From: CAYFLR01 sp964343805 | GTDB taxonomy: Bacteria; Bdellovibrionota_B; Oligoflexia; CAYFLR01 | Direction: 5' to 3' | DNA length: 64,000 nucleotides | Assembly (NCBI GenBank): GCA_964343805.1 | Contig: CAYFLR010000001.1 | Coordinates: 170,833 to 234,832 of the forward strand | Part shown: positions 26,219 through 34,900 of the stretch, one piece after another | How positions within the stretch are numbered: position 1 is the stretch's first letter | How the letters are laid out: each line of letters begins with the position of its first letter | Notes under the pieces: generated by a model | What the model saw: the letters and a program-made list of their open reading frames with translations, nothing else | Databases searched by the model: none | Told to the model about the DNA's origin: nothing | Made by a program: the position numbers and the translations under genes

Positions 26219-26698
26219 CTAGTAATCAAGCCCTGATGTACGATAGTGAGTGTAGGGGCGCTCATTTTTAACGTGATGATGAGTGTTAGTGATTTCACCT
26301 ATAACTATTTGATGATCCCCAGGGGATTGAATATCTACTAGTTTACATTCTAAAGTGGCTATAGCGTCCTTAAGGATTATATTTCCTTCAGAAGAGAGGG
26401 TTTGATTAAGGTTTTTAAAGGGATTATTGTCCTCTTCGTAGCCGTTCCAAAATGGTTTGATGAGATCTTTATGGTTTTCTCCCACGACATTAATACTGTA
26501 ATTTTTGGTGGCTTTTATTAAAGGGTAGACCGGTCTTTCTTTAGCCATCGCAATGGCAACCATCAGAGGGGAAAATGAGACCTGGATCATCCAGGAAGCC
26601 AAAAAACCTTCCATGGTGTCGTTTTCTTTTGCTGCTATAACATAAAGTCCTGTGGGAATTAAAGAAACTGGAACATGATCGAAGTTGATTTGATTCAT
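26219..26698 (-). CDS. Flavin reductase-like FMN-binding protein
   Basis: About 159 residues. Family motifs: PTGLYVIAAKENDTMEGFLASW near the N-terminus (FMN phosphate loop), QVSFSPLMVAIAMAKERPVYPL, NYSINVVGENH, and a His-rich end with THHHVKNERPYTHYR. The frame could begin 15 bases upstream at 26713 but only the ATG at 26698 has an AGG at sensible spacing. Members bind FMN and reduce it with NAD(P)H or act as small flavoproteins. It is single and divergent from the HPt gene. Confidence 0.88.
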   Translation of the reverse strand: MNQINFDHVPVSLIPTGLYVIAAKENDTMEGFLASWMIQVSFSPLMVAIAMAKERPVYPLIKATKNYSINVVGENHKDLIKPFWNGYEEDNNPFKNLNQTLSSEGNIILKDAIATLECKLVDIQSPGDHQIVIGEITNTHHHVKNERPYTHYRTSGLDY

Positions 26699-26783
26699 AA
26701 AATAACCTACCATATATATTAGAATAAAAAAGTCATCGTATCCTCTTTTTTAACGAGGATCAAGGTTTACAGGAGTGGGGCAT

Positions 26784-27179
26784 ATGGACTTACAAGAGGA
26801 ATATCGGGATGAGTTTATTGAAGAGGCCCAGGAGAATGTTGAAAGAGCTAAAGGTTTAGTTGCTTCATTGAGCAAAGATATAGCTGTGGATAGCCCTGAA
26901 TTTAAAAATATCTACCGATCGATGCACTCTTTAAAAGGTGACTCCGGCTTATTTGGTTTTACTCATGTTTCAAAGCTCGCTAAACACTTAGAAGGAATGA
27001 TGCTATCCATTGAAGATGGAAGTATTGCGATAGATTCTAATTGGCCGGAAATAATTACTGCTGGCTGTGCGTTATTGGATAAAGCTCTTTTAACAAAAGA
27101 TCCAAACTTTGAAATTGATCTTTCCGATATATTATCCAAGTTTGAAAACCTTGGTTATTCTCCGGCTACAGAAGAATAA
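26784..27179 (+). CDS. Stand-alone histidine phosphotransfer (HPt) protein
   Basis: About 131 residues, all helix. The motif IYRSMHSLKGDSGLFGF near residue 45-60 is the HPt domain signature, with the His as phosphoacceptor as in CheA and similar. ATG at 26784 with AGGAG (26771-26775) eight bases upstream is the best start. No receiver or kinase gene is adjacent; the nearest histidine kinase in the window is at 58.7-59.5 kb. Probably part of a phosphorelay with partners elsewhere. Confidence 0.85.
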   Translation: MDLQEEYRDEFIEEAQENVERAKGLVASLSKDIAVDSPEFKNIYRSMHSLKGDSGLFGFTHVSKLAKHLEGMMLSIEDGSIAIDSNWPEIITAGCALLDKALLTKDPNFEIDLSDILSKFENLGYSPATEE

Positions 27180-27237
27180 TTCAGCAATTCTCGCTCAATG
27201 AGCATCATTTCCTGAGCTTCTTTTTATCAAATTTTTA

Positions 27238-28656
27238 ATGGTGATGTCTATGAATGCCAGTAACTCGATGGATGAAAAATCCTTAGTTTCAATCAACCCC
27301 TTCACTTTAGAAGAACTCGCAAATTACCCCTATGCCAATGCAGGAGAGATTTCGAGCAAGATAGGTGAGCTTAAGAAAAGTTTTGTCAGTTGGAAACAAG
27401 AAAAAGTAGCCACTCGAGTGGCATTAATTAAAGAGGGCTTAAAATACTTTGAACAAAATAGAGAGCAAATTGCGAAGGATATAACCTCCTCTATGGGGAA
27501 ACCCATTGTGCAGGCGGAAAATGAATTAAATGGATTTTTCGAAAGAGCCTATGCCTTATGCGATATGGCTCATGATGCTCTCTCTCCAGATATTTTTCCC
27601 AAAGATGGAGATTTAGAACGGCAAATAAGGCACGATCCTTTAGGAGTCGTTTTTATTCTAGCTGCTTGGAATTATCCTCTATTGATTGCAGTAAATGGAG
27701 TCTTAACTGCTCTCTTGGCGGGCAATACCGTTTTGTTAAAACATAGCAGTGTGACCCCTCAAATTGGTGAGCACTTTCAAAATGCCTTTGGTAAATTAGG
27801 AAATTTTGAGCATCTCTTGCAGAATGTGGTGATGGATCACCAGCTCACAGCTGAGACCATTAAAAGCGGAGAGATAGATCATGTCATTTTCACCGGTTCG
27901 GTAGGGGGAGGAAGGCAAATTTACCGTGCTGTTTCTGAGACTTTTATAGATTGTAATTTAGAATTAGGCGGTAAAGATGGAGCCTATGTTGCTCAAGATG
28001 TGGATGTAGCAGTAGCAGCAGCCGGGTTAGTTGATGGAGCTATGTACAATGCCGGGCAATCTTGTTGCGGTATAGAAAGGGTTTATGTTCATAAATCCAA
28101 ATATGAAGAATTTGTAAATCATGCGAAGGAATTTGCCTGCTCTTACCAATTAGGTGATCCCTTTGATCGTTCCACCACCATGGGTCCCTTATTTCGAGCT
28201 AAAGCGGCCGACTATATGATAAAACAGGTGGAAGAAGCTAAAAAAGGTGGGGCCCTCATTATGGCCGGCGGAAACAAAATTGAAAAGGAGCAAGCTACCT
28301 TTTTTGAACCCACTATTATTACCAATGTTACTCAAAATAGTTCGCTCATTCAGGAAGAGAATTTTGGACCTCTGCTCCCCATCATCTCAGTAGAAAATGA
28401 TGAAGAGGCTTTAAAACATCTTAGGGATTCTCGTTATGGTCTTACGGCCGCCGTGTTCACGAAGGATAAGAATCGGGCAGAGTATTTTGCCAGTCACCTA
28501 GAAGTGGGGACTGTATTTTTAAATAGATGTGACTACCTCGATCCATTGCTGCCTTGGACGGGAGTGCGAGAGAGTGGGAAAGGATCTACCCTTTCCAAGT
28601 ATGGCTTTTTGGGTTTAACTCGTCGTAAATCTATAAATTTTAGAATCATTGAATAA
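27238..28656 (+). CDS. Aldehyde dehydrogenase (NAD(P)+ dependent)
   Basis: Full-length (about 470 residues) ALDH. AAWNYPLLIAVNGVLTALLAG is the cofactor-binding start (split here), LELGGKDGAYV carries the general-base Glu and NAGQSCCGIERVYV contains the catalytic Cys. Start is uncertain: ATGs at codons 1, 3 and 5 (27238, 27244, 27250) all lack a clear ribosome-binding site. It is first in an operon with the glutamine-synthetase-like and iron alcohol-dehydrogenase genes, each spaced 12 bp, suggesting it oxidises an aldehyde formed in the same pathway, perhaps a gamma-glutamylated amino-aldehyde (inference). Confidence 0.93.
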   Translation: MVMSMNASNSMDEKSLVSINPFTLEELANYPYANAGEISSKIGELKKSFVSWKQEKVATRVALIKEGLKYFEQNREQIAKDITSSMGKPIVQAENELNGFFERAYALCDMAHDALSPDIFPKDGDLERQIRHDPLGVVFILAAWNYPLLIAVNGVLTALLAGNTVLLKHSSVTPQIGEHFQNAFGKLGNFEHLLQNVVMDHQLTAETIKSGEIDHVIFTGSVGGGRQIYRAVSETFIDCNLELGGKDGAYVAQDVDVAVAAAGLVDGAMYNAGQSCCGIERVYVHKSKYEEFVNHAKEFACSYQLGDPFDRSTTMGPLFRAKAADYMIKQVEEAKKGGALIMAGGNKIEKEQATFFEPTIITNVTQNSSLIQEENFGPLLPIISVENDEEALKHLRDSRYGLTAAVFTKDKNRAEYFASHLEVGTVFLNRCDYLDPLLPWTGVRESGKGSTLSKYGFLGLTRRKSINFRIIE

Positions 28657-28668
28657 AGGAATTTAGAT

Positions 28669-30069
28669 ATGAATAATGAACATCACCAAATTGATTCTCA
28701 TGAAATAGATCGGATGGTTGCCACTTTCAAAGATGAAGGCAACAGGCGGGTTAAGCTGGTATTTAGTGATATAGACGGGGTGCTGCGTGGAAAATATGTT
28801 TCCGTGGAGAAATTTGCGAGCATTGCCAAAAAAGGGGGAACCTTCTGTGATGTGATCTTTGGCTGGGACGTGGAAGATCAGTTATACGATCGCAATAATT
28901 TGATCACCGGTTGGAAAACGGGTTACCCTGATGGTCATTTTAAAGTGGATTTGAGCACTCTCAGGCGTTTAAGAGATGAAAAAAATCTTCCTATGTTTAT
29001 TGGAGAGTTTGTTGATAATGATCAAAAGAGTCCCCATCCTGTTTGTCCCAGGTCACTCTTAAGAAGGGTGTTAAAACGAGCCGAAGATATGGGTTATAAG
29101 GCCCGTTCGGCCTTTGAATATGAGTTTTTTATTTTCGATGAAACACCCCATTCGGTTCGAGAAAAAAATTATCAAAACCTAAAGCCCTTTACTCCAGGGA
29201 ATTTTGGATATTCAGTGATTCGCCCATCTGTTTACTCTGATATTTTCAATGAATTTATGGGTTATTGTATGAGCCTGGATATGACCATAGAAGGGCTCCA
29301 TTGTGAAACCGGTCCCGGTGTGTGGGAAGCGGCCATTGATCATGACACCGCCCTTCGAGCGGCAGATAAAGCCAGTTTGTTTAAAACCTTTACCAAGGTC
29401 TTTTTTCAAAAACGTGAAAAGATGGCCACCTTCATGGCCAAATGGTCCATGGATTATCCGGGACAAAGTGGTCATGTCCATCAATCTCTTTATGACAAGT
29501 CCAGTGGTGAGGCTCTCTTTTTTAACCAGCAAAATTATGCTCATATGAGTGAAACCATGCAACATTATGTGGCCGGTCAAATGAAGTATATGCGATCTTT
29601 TTTGGCCATGTCTTCACCCACCATAAATAGCTATACTCGCCTAGTTAAGGGGGCTTGGGCTCCAACTAATGTCACTTGGGGGGTCGACAATCGAACCACC
29701 TCATTGAGGGTTATACCTGGTGATATTAAATCTCAGCGAGTAGAGTATCGGGTGGGATCTGCGGACGGTAATCCTTACTTGGTGGTGAGTGCTTTAATAG
29801 CCGCAGGTCTTTTAGGTATAGAACAAAAACTTTCCTTAGGAGATGAAATTAAGGGGAATGCCTATTCGGCTCATTTGCCAGCAGATGTTCCTTCTCTCCC
29901 TTCTAATTTAAGGGATGCGGCGGATTTGTTAAGAGAGAGCAGTGAAGCAAAAGATTGGTTTGGTGAAACCTTTGTTAACCATTTTGTCGAGAGCCGTTTA
30001 TGGGAAGCGGAAGAATATGAAAAGCAGGTTACGGATTGGCAGTTGCGGCGTTATTTCGAAATTATATAG
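28669..30069 (+). CDS. Glutamine-synthetase-family ligase, probably gamma-glutamyl-amine synthetase
   Basis: A 466-residue protein with the GS catalytic beta-barrel: SAFEYEFFIFDET, EGLHCETGPGVWEAAI, QSGHVHQSLYDKS and RLVKGAWAPTNVTWGVDNR. It lacks the tyrosine-adenylylation region typical of GlnA and begins with a shorter N-terminal beta-grasp, as in PuuA/IpuC-type gamma-glutamylamide synthetases. AAAGGA precedes the ATG. Being flanked by an ALDH and an iron ADH, and not by nitrogen-regulation genes, it more likely attaches glutamate to an amine or amino alcohol for catabolism than making glutamine. Substrate cannot be assigned from sequence. Confidence 0.85.
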   Translation: MNNEHHQIDSHEIDRMVATFKDEGNRRVKLVFSDIDGVLRGKYVSVEKFASIAKKGGTFCDVIFGWDVEDQLYDRNNLITGWKTGYPDGHFKVDLSTLRRLRDEKNLPMFIGEFVDNDQKSPHPVCPRSLLRRVLKRAEDMGYKARSAFEYEFFIFDETPHSVREKNYQNLKPFTPGNFGYSVIRPSVYSDIFNEFMGYCMSLDMTIEGLHCETGPGVWEAAIDHDTALRAADKASLFKTFTKVFFQKREKMATFMAKWSMDYPGQSGHVHQSLYDKSSGEALFFNQQNYAHMSETMQHYVAGQMKYMRSFLAMSSPTINSYTRLVKGAWAPTNVTWGVDNRTTSLRVIPGDIKSQRVEYRVGSADGNPYLVVSALIAAGLLGIEQKLSLGDEIKGNAYSAHLPADVPSLPSNLRDAADLLRESSEAKDWFGETFVNHFVESRLWEAEEYEKQVTDWQLRRYFEII

Positions 30070-30081
30070 AGGAGTTAGAGC

Positions 30082-31227
30082 ATGATTCAATATAATTTTC
30101 CCACCACTATTCTATCTGGTCCAGGTTCATTAGCTGAGTTGGCAAGCAGGATCAAGTCTCTTCATAAAAAAGTGATGGTAGTCACTGACCAAGAGTTAGT
30201 GAAATTGGGCTTGGTGAAACACCTCGATGTGGCTTTGGAAAAGGAGGGAATCTTTTTTGAACATTTTGATCAAACCACTCCCAACCCCACTGATCAAGAT
30301 GTGGAAAAAGCCACCAAGATGTTTAAAGAAGGGCAGTACACAGGTATAATAGCCTTTGGTGGAGGCAGTCCCATAGATTTAGCTAAAGTGATCAAACTCT
30401 GTGCCACTCATGAACCTCCTTTATCTCAATATGACGATGCCAAAGGAGGAGATCGTTTTATAGTAAATGAAATGCCTCCGCTTTATGCAGTGCCTACCAC
30501 TGCAGGAACAGGTAGTGAAGTGGGCAGGTGCAGTGTGATTGTGATGACCGAAACAGGAAAAAAGACGCTTTTTTGCCATCCAGAGTTTCTCCCAGACATT
30601 GCCGTATTGGAGCCTGAATTAACTCTGGGTCTACCCAGTTTTATTACAGCCGCCACAGGAATAGATGCTTTAACTCATTGCATTGAAGCCTACTTTGCTC
30701 CCATGTTTCATCCCATGGCCGATGGGATTGCTTTAAAAGGGGTGCAATTGATATTGGAAAATCTACCTTCCGTATGCAGTGATGGCAATAATATGGAAGC
30801 GAGAGGGGCGATGCAAATGGCTGCCTCCATGGGAGCCGTGGCCTTTCAAAAAGGCTTAGGGATGATCCATAGTATGGCTCACCCCTTATCTGCTAAATTT
30901 GGTCTGCACCATGGTTTAGCGAATGCCTTACTTTTACCGAGTGGAATGCGTTTTTTAGAAGAATCCAAACATGATCAAAAAGATCCAGTTAAGATTGAGG
31001 AGCTTAAAGTTCTTTTTAAAAAGGCTGGCTATCTGGGAGATTACCTGCATGAAGATTGCAAAGCTCTCATTCAAAAAGTGGGTATTCAACTGGGCTTAGA
31101 TCATCATGGGATTAAAGAAAAAGATGTGGCTTTTTTAAGTGAGCAGGCTTTTGAAGATCCTTGTCATGCCACCAATATGTTTCCTATTACGGTATCAGAT
31201 TTAAAAACGATTTTATTACAATCCTAG
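30082..31227 (+). CDS. Iron-containing alcohol dehydrogenase
   Basis: A 381-residue group III alcohol dehydrogenase: GGGSPIDLAK (cofactor-binding), PTTAGTGSEVGR, TGIDALTHCIEAY and AKFGLHHGLANALLLP (metal-binding His residues). GAGGAG lies upstream of the ATG, 12 bp after the GS-like gene. The order ALDH - GS-like - ADH suggests oxidation of an alcohol group on a gamma-glutamylated compound to an aldehyde, then to an acid. Confidence 0.93.
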   Translation: MIQYNFPTTILSGPGSLAELASRIKSLHKKVMVVTDQELVKLGLVKHLDVALEKEGIFFEHFDQTTPNPTDQDVEKATKMFKEGQYTGIIAFGGGSPIDLAKVIKLCATHEPPLSQYDDAKGGDRFIVNEMPPLYAVPTTAGTGSEVGRCSVIVMTETGKKTLFCHPEFLPDIAVLEPELTLGLPSFITAATGIDALTHCIEAYFAPMFHPMADGIALKGVQLILENLPSVCSDGNNMEARGAMQMAASMGAVAFQKGLGMIHSMAHPLSAKFGLHHGLANALLLPSGMRFLEESKHDQKDPVKIEELKVLFKKAGYLGDYLHEDCKALIQKVGIQLGLDHHGIKEKDVAFLSEQAFEDPCHATNMFPITVSDLKTILLQS

Positions 31228-31249
31228 GGTTAAAACATAGAGGGTTCGG

Positions 31250-32035
31250 ATGAAGTGTTATAGAACAGTAGGGTTTAATACCTTTGTTACTTTGTTAATA
31301 ACAGGAATGGTGTGTGGACTTCTTGCTTGTAAGGAACGCTACCGTGGATATCCAGGGGAAAAGGTTATATTAACTGAAGGGGTGCAGACCGGGGATAATT
31401 TTGGCGCTTTAGGAGCTGAAGAGAAGAAAGAAGTGGCAGAGGTGGAGCGCAGCTTATTCGGTTTCATCGTTCCCAAGAAGGGTTTCAAACTGATGCTTCG
31501 GAATCAGCAAGAGATAGCTTTTGATGACTTTGTTCGTCAGAATCCCTCTGATTTTTTTATATCTGCGGCGGTCTCACCCGAAGCTCCTCCCATTGTTTAC
31601 CGTTTATCAAAGGTTGAAGATCGTGTGGCTGCTAGAAAGTCTTATAATCTATCTATTTTTGATCATATAGATTCACCTACCCCGAGAGCTTCAACAGAGT
31701 TTCAGATCGATCTAACTGAGGAAGTGGCTCCTCAGTTGAACCAAATTTCTAAAGAGGTTCATGCATTTGAGAAAAAGTTAGATGAAACTGTTTACCGTTA
31801 TAGAATACCAGAGGGAAAGAAATTTAATACTTTGGTGGGGGCTAACTATAATAAAAAGGAAGGGCCTCTTTCTGAGATTATTTTTTTGGGAATGGTGACC
31901 AGTTGGTATGTCTCTTTTTGGGAGTTATGTAAAAAAAGTAAAAGCCCTGCAAAAACTGATTTGCAAGGCTTTCTAACATTTTCTATTGAAGGGTTTAACT
32001 TATGGTTTCGGCCACAGTATCCCCCTCTTATTTAG
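31250..32035 (+). CDS. Hypothetical lipoprotein
   Basis: A 261-residue protein with a lipoprotein signal peptide (hydrophobic VTLLITGMVCGLLA then Cys, residue 27). The mature part begins with charged residues KERYRGYPGEK and is otherwise unremarkable; no family recognised. GAGGG precedes the ATG. It follows the alcohol dehydrogenase by 22 bp and may be in the same transcript, but a functional link is not evident. The last 30 codons overlap a hairpin that looks like the terminator of the convergent gene. Confidence 0.65.
   Translation: MKCYRTVGFNTFVTLLITGMVCGLLACKERYRGYPGEKVILTEGVQTGDNFGALGAEEKKEVAEVERSLFGFIVPKKGFKLMLRNQQEIAFDDFVRQNPSDFFISAAVSPEAPPIVYRLSKVEDRVAARKSYNLSIFDHIDSPTPRASTEFQIDLTEEVAPQLNQISKEVHAFEKKLDETVYRYRIPEGKKFNTLVGANYNKKEGPLSEIIFLGMVTSWYVSFWELCKKSKSPAKTDLQGFLTFSIEGFNLWFRPQYPPLI
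31931..31972 (-). terminator. Intrinsic terminator of the convergent transglutaminase-like gene
   Basis: On the minus strand a 13-base stem (AAAGCCTTGCAAA against TTTGCAGGGCTTT, one mismatch) with a six-base loop is followed by TTTTACTTTTTTT. It lies 65-106 bp past the stop at 32037 and inside the coding end of the convergent lipoprotein gene. Confidence 0.75.
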
Positions 32036-32036
32036 T

Positions 32037-33170
32037 TTAGTAACCTAAAGAACGATTTAAGATTTTCTTAATAACTGAGTAAGGTGCTAAACGCTCATCT
32101 TTGGGAGCTGCAGTGACCAAGAAGGTGTAATCAGGCCAAATTTGATCCGTCCAGATTTTTTTCAACTGACCATTCCTTGTTTTGATCTCTTTCCAATACT
32201 TAGGATAGTATTCACCACCAATAATTTGATAATTGGCATCGAGTTCAAGTGAATAGTGCATATACATATGACGAAATTGATTGGGGCGGGGAAAAGTTTT
32301 TCCACCTAGATGTTCATCAACATAGGTGAGTTCGGTTTCTACATCGATTAAGTAAACAGTGCCAGCAGCTCTTTTGGAAGCCCTAAAGCTATTGCTATTT
32401 AGACGTGTGAGTTCACCGTAGCTGAGGGTGTAGGATTCTAATGGTTGGTTCCATACTTCTTTTCCAAAGTCTTTATCGATACCAAAACTCTCACCTCGTA
32501 AGCCCAACATATTAGTTATTAACAGATGAAGAGTTCCTGCGTTAGTGTCTTTTTCACTGGTTCTGGATCCTAAGTAAATAAGATCTCCCTTTTGACCTGC
32601 ATAGGCTCTGATGAGGAGGGCTTTAATATCATCTTGGTAAAACTTGATAGAAACACCATCACTATTTCGCAGTGTGACCTCTTCGCCAGGAACAGGCTCT
32701 CTGATAGCAGCAGGGGTCCAACCATGACACATACCGTACCAACCGGGAGTAAAGAAACCTTTCTTTTTACGCTCTTTTTCAGTTAATGGAAAATGATATC
32801 TGCCTAAGTAAATATCGAGTTTTTCAGCTGGTGAGAGCATGGCCACTTTTTCTGCAGACATACGAAGAATATCATTTCGATCAAGGTCTTTAGATACCTT
32901 GGGTCTTTGGTATCGGCGGGCAATACCTCTTAATCTATTGGGCCAGTAACTGGCACTCCATGGGGTTTTAATAGCTCGCCCTTGAGTTGGTAGTTCTCTG
33001 TAATCACGAACAAAGGACTCAGATTGTTCCATTTTAAATGGATTGTCTCTGTCAGCCCAGGCTCTTTTTAGACTGCTCTTATTGGTGTTCACTTCATCTG
33101 CACAGCCAGCTAAGCCGAGGCTTAAGCTTAGAGCAACTATGAGCTGACTCAGTACCACAAAATGCTTCAT
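32037..33170 (-). CDS. Lipoprotein with transglutaminase-elicitor-like domain
   Basis: A 377-residue lipoprotein (hydrophobic stretch and LAGC lipobox near residue 23). The segment YGMCHGWTPAAIREPVPG (about 143-160), followed by VSIKFYQDDIKALLIRAYAG, resembles the Phytophthora GP42/bacterial transglutaminase-elicitor family, in which the Cys of the CHxWxPAA motif is the catalytic residue. I rely on that motif alone. If correct, the enzyme would crosslink or deamidate protein substrates at the outer surface or in the periplasm. A terminator follows within the convergent gene. Confidence 0.55.
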   Translation of the reverse strand: MKHFVVLSQLIVALSLSLGLAGCADEVNTNKSSLKRAWADRDNPFKMEQSESFVRDYRELPTQGRAIKTPWSASYWPNRLRGIARRYQRPKVSKDLDRNDILRMSAEKVAMLSPAEKLDIYLGRYHFPLTEKERKKKGFFTPGWYGMCHGWTPAAIREPVPGEEVTLRNSDGVSIKFYQDDIKALLIRAYAGQKGDLIYLGSRTSEKDTNAGTLHLLITNMLGLRGESFGIDKDFGKEVWNQPLESYTLSYGELTRLNSNSFRASKRAAGTVYLIDVETELTYVDEHLGGKTFPRPNQFRHMYMHYSLELDANYQIIGGEYYPKYWKEIKTRNGQLKKIWTDQIWPDYTFLVTAAPKDERLAPYSVIKKILNRSLGY

Positions 33171-33226
33171 TGGATTCTCCCTAATAGATTGGTTTCCATT
33201 AATAATTATTATTCAATTGTGTGATA

Positions 33227-33253
33227 CTTATAAAAAGGAGTGGAAAAAGTCAA
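33227..33253 (-). promoter_or_regulatory. Candidate promoter of the transglutaminase-like lipoprotein
   Basis: On the minus strand TTGACT (33248-33253) is a near-perfect -35 box and TATAAG (33227-33232) follows after 15 bp, slightly short of the optimum. Just upstream TTAACAAATTGTTAA (33261-33275) is a perfect palindrome that could be an operator. Confidence 0.4.
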
Positions 33254-33327
33254 ATAAAAATTAACAAATTGTTAATAAAAGATATATTATATAATAAAAA
33301 TAAGGGTTTAGCGTGCTTGATGTTTTT

Positions 33328-34308
33328 TTATTCGCTCATTTGACTAATGAGTTTTACCGCTTTATTACCTTTTAAGACTCCGGGCAGGCATCTGAATTTA
33401 GATACACCCTCTACCTCAAGACTGAGAGGATGGGTAGCGTCTTGGTTGAGCTGAATTACATCTCCCACTTCGAGGCTGGTGAGGTCATTGACGGTTAGTT
33501 GGGCTTGACCCAATCTTACGGAAACTGAGACCTTAGTCTGGATGATTTGCTCTTTAATTCGGTTTATCCAGAGGTGGTCCACCTCAAGAGCTTCACTTTG
33601 GAAACCGGTGCTAAGTTTATTCTTAATGGGTTCCAGTGTGGAGTAGGGGATAATTAGCTTGATAGTTCCACTGACCTTCTCTAACTCCACATCAAAGGTG
33701 GTGGCAATAACCACATCTGAGGGAGATACAATGGTCACAAACTGAGGGTTTATCTCGGTTCGAACATAAGAGAGTTGCAGCTTGTAAACTGGGGCCCAAG
33801 AAGCTTCAATGGCTTCCATAGCCAGGGCAACAATCCTTTGAGCCAGTTTGATCTCGATGGGGGTAAAGTCTTTTCCTTCAATCTTGGTATAGGGAGCGTC
33901 ATTACCTCCAAAGAAACTATCTACTAGTGCATAGAGCAGTTTACTTTCGATGACGATAACACCTGATCCACGCAGAGGTTCCATTTTAATAATGTTTAGA
34001 CAAGAAGGTAAAGGGAGTGAGTTCATAAACTCACCGAACTTTACCGGTCCTGACTGGTTAACGCTGAGGTTAGAAATCTTTCGCAGTGCGGAAGACAGAG
34101 AAACCCTAAATAACCTGGTGAAACGGTCATGAATAATTTCCAAGGTCGGCATTCGACCACGAATAATCCGGTCTTGGCTAGATATATCGTATTTGAGGAG
34201 CCCCGACCCCTCATCATCGTCAAAATCTTCGTCTTCACCCTCTATTTGGCCGTCAGAAACAGCGCTGAGTAAGGAGTCAACTTCACTTTGACTAAGTACT
34301 TGGCTCAT
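33328..34308 (-). CDS. fliM: Flagellar motor switch protein FliM
   Basis: A 326-residue protein with the N-terminal CheY-binding motif MSQVLSQSEVDSLLSAV, the middle domain (GSGVIVIESKLLYALVDSFFGG) and the C-terminal SpoA/FliN-like domain ending about residue 300. Length matches typical FliM. It is last in a minus-strand group with a STAS-like protein and a chemoreceptor. The usual neighbours fliN and fliL are not present, so the flagellar genes are scattered in this genome. Confidence 0.95.
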   Translation of the reverse strand: MSQVLSQSEVDSLLSAVSDGQIEGEDEDFDDDEGSGLLKYDISSQDRIIRGRMPTLEIIHDRFTRLFRVSLSSALRKISNLSVNQSGPVKFGEFMNSLPLPSCLNIIKMEPLRGSGVIVIESKLLYALVDSFFGGNDAPYTKIEGKDFTPIEIKLAQRIVALAMEAIEASWAPVYKLQLSYVRTEINPQFVTIVSPSDVVIATTFDVELEKVSGTIKLIIPYSTLEPIKNKLSTGFQSEALEVDHLWINRIKEQIIQTKVSVSVRLGQAQLTVNDLTSLEVGDVIQLNQDATHPLSLEVEGVSKFRCLPGVLKGNKAVKLISQMSE

Positions 34309-34404
34309 ATCGATTCCCTTATTAAATTGATTGCATATGGTTATTATAGCCCATTTTACTTGGAGCTGTAAAGGGAGGGGGGATAATTATTGAATAAAGA
34401 GAGG

Positions 34405-34884
34405 TTAAGGCTTAGTTAAAAAGAAGAAATAGATCTGATCATCATCATTGAAGCTGAGGTATTCATTACAGCTTTTACATTTAAATTGCTGATCGAGATT
34501 CTGGACAAAGTTCTCATCTTTGGCTTGATCAATAGTGATCAAACAATCTTCCTCTTCATCACAACTTTCGCAATAATAAGGTAGATAGAGCGACTTAATC
34601 TCTGCATGTCCTATGAATTCAGGTAATAAGTTAATTTGGTTAATAAACCGGATAGAGCAGCGATGGATGAACACCTGCTTTTGCTTTGATTTAAGCAGCA
34701 TGCTGACCCAATTCTTGATGCCAATGGAATTAATCTTGGTTAGTCCTTGGACATCCAGATTCAGATCTGCATGACTGTCCTGCAGTAAGAGGGTTAAATC
34801 ACAGTTCTCATCAAGGGGACCCGCAATATAGTAGACTTTACGACCCTCTTCATCTTTAGGTGTTATGGATAGAACTTCCTTCAT
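34405..34884 (-). CDS. STAS-like domain protein with C-terminal Cys-pair ribbon
   Basis: A 159-residue protein. Residues about 10-95 follow the anti-sigma-factor-antagonist layout (LNLDVQGLTKINSIGIKNW, with SIG at the usual phosphorylation loop position). The end carries YCESCDEEEDC and CKSCNEYL, a probable zinc ribbon. The combination of STAS-like fold and ribbon is unusual. It lies between the chemoreceptor gene (16 bp upstream) and fliM (96 bp downstream), so a regulatory role in motility is plausible but inferred from position only. Confidence 0.65.
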   Translation of the reverse strand: MKEVLSITPKDEEGRKVYYIAGPLDENCDLTLLLQDSHADLNLDVQGLTKINSIGIKNWVSMLLKSKQKQVFIHRCSIRFINQINLLPEFIGHAEIKSLYLPYYCESCDEEEDCLITIDQAKDENFVQNLDQQFKCKSCNEYLSFNDDDQIYFFFLTKP

Positions 34885-34900
34885 ACACGAACACGCCTTA

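Noticed and set aside
26740..26760. ATCCTC...GAGGAT inverted repeat before the HPt gene as a terminator
   Set aside because: The T run is in the loop, not after the stem; no supporting transcript end.
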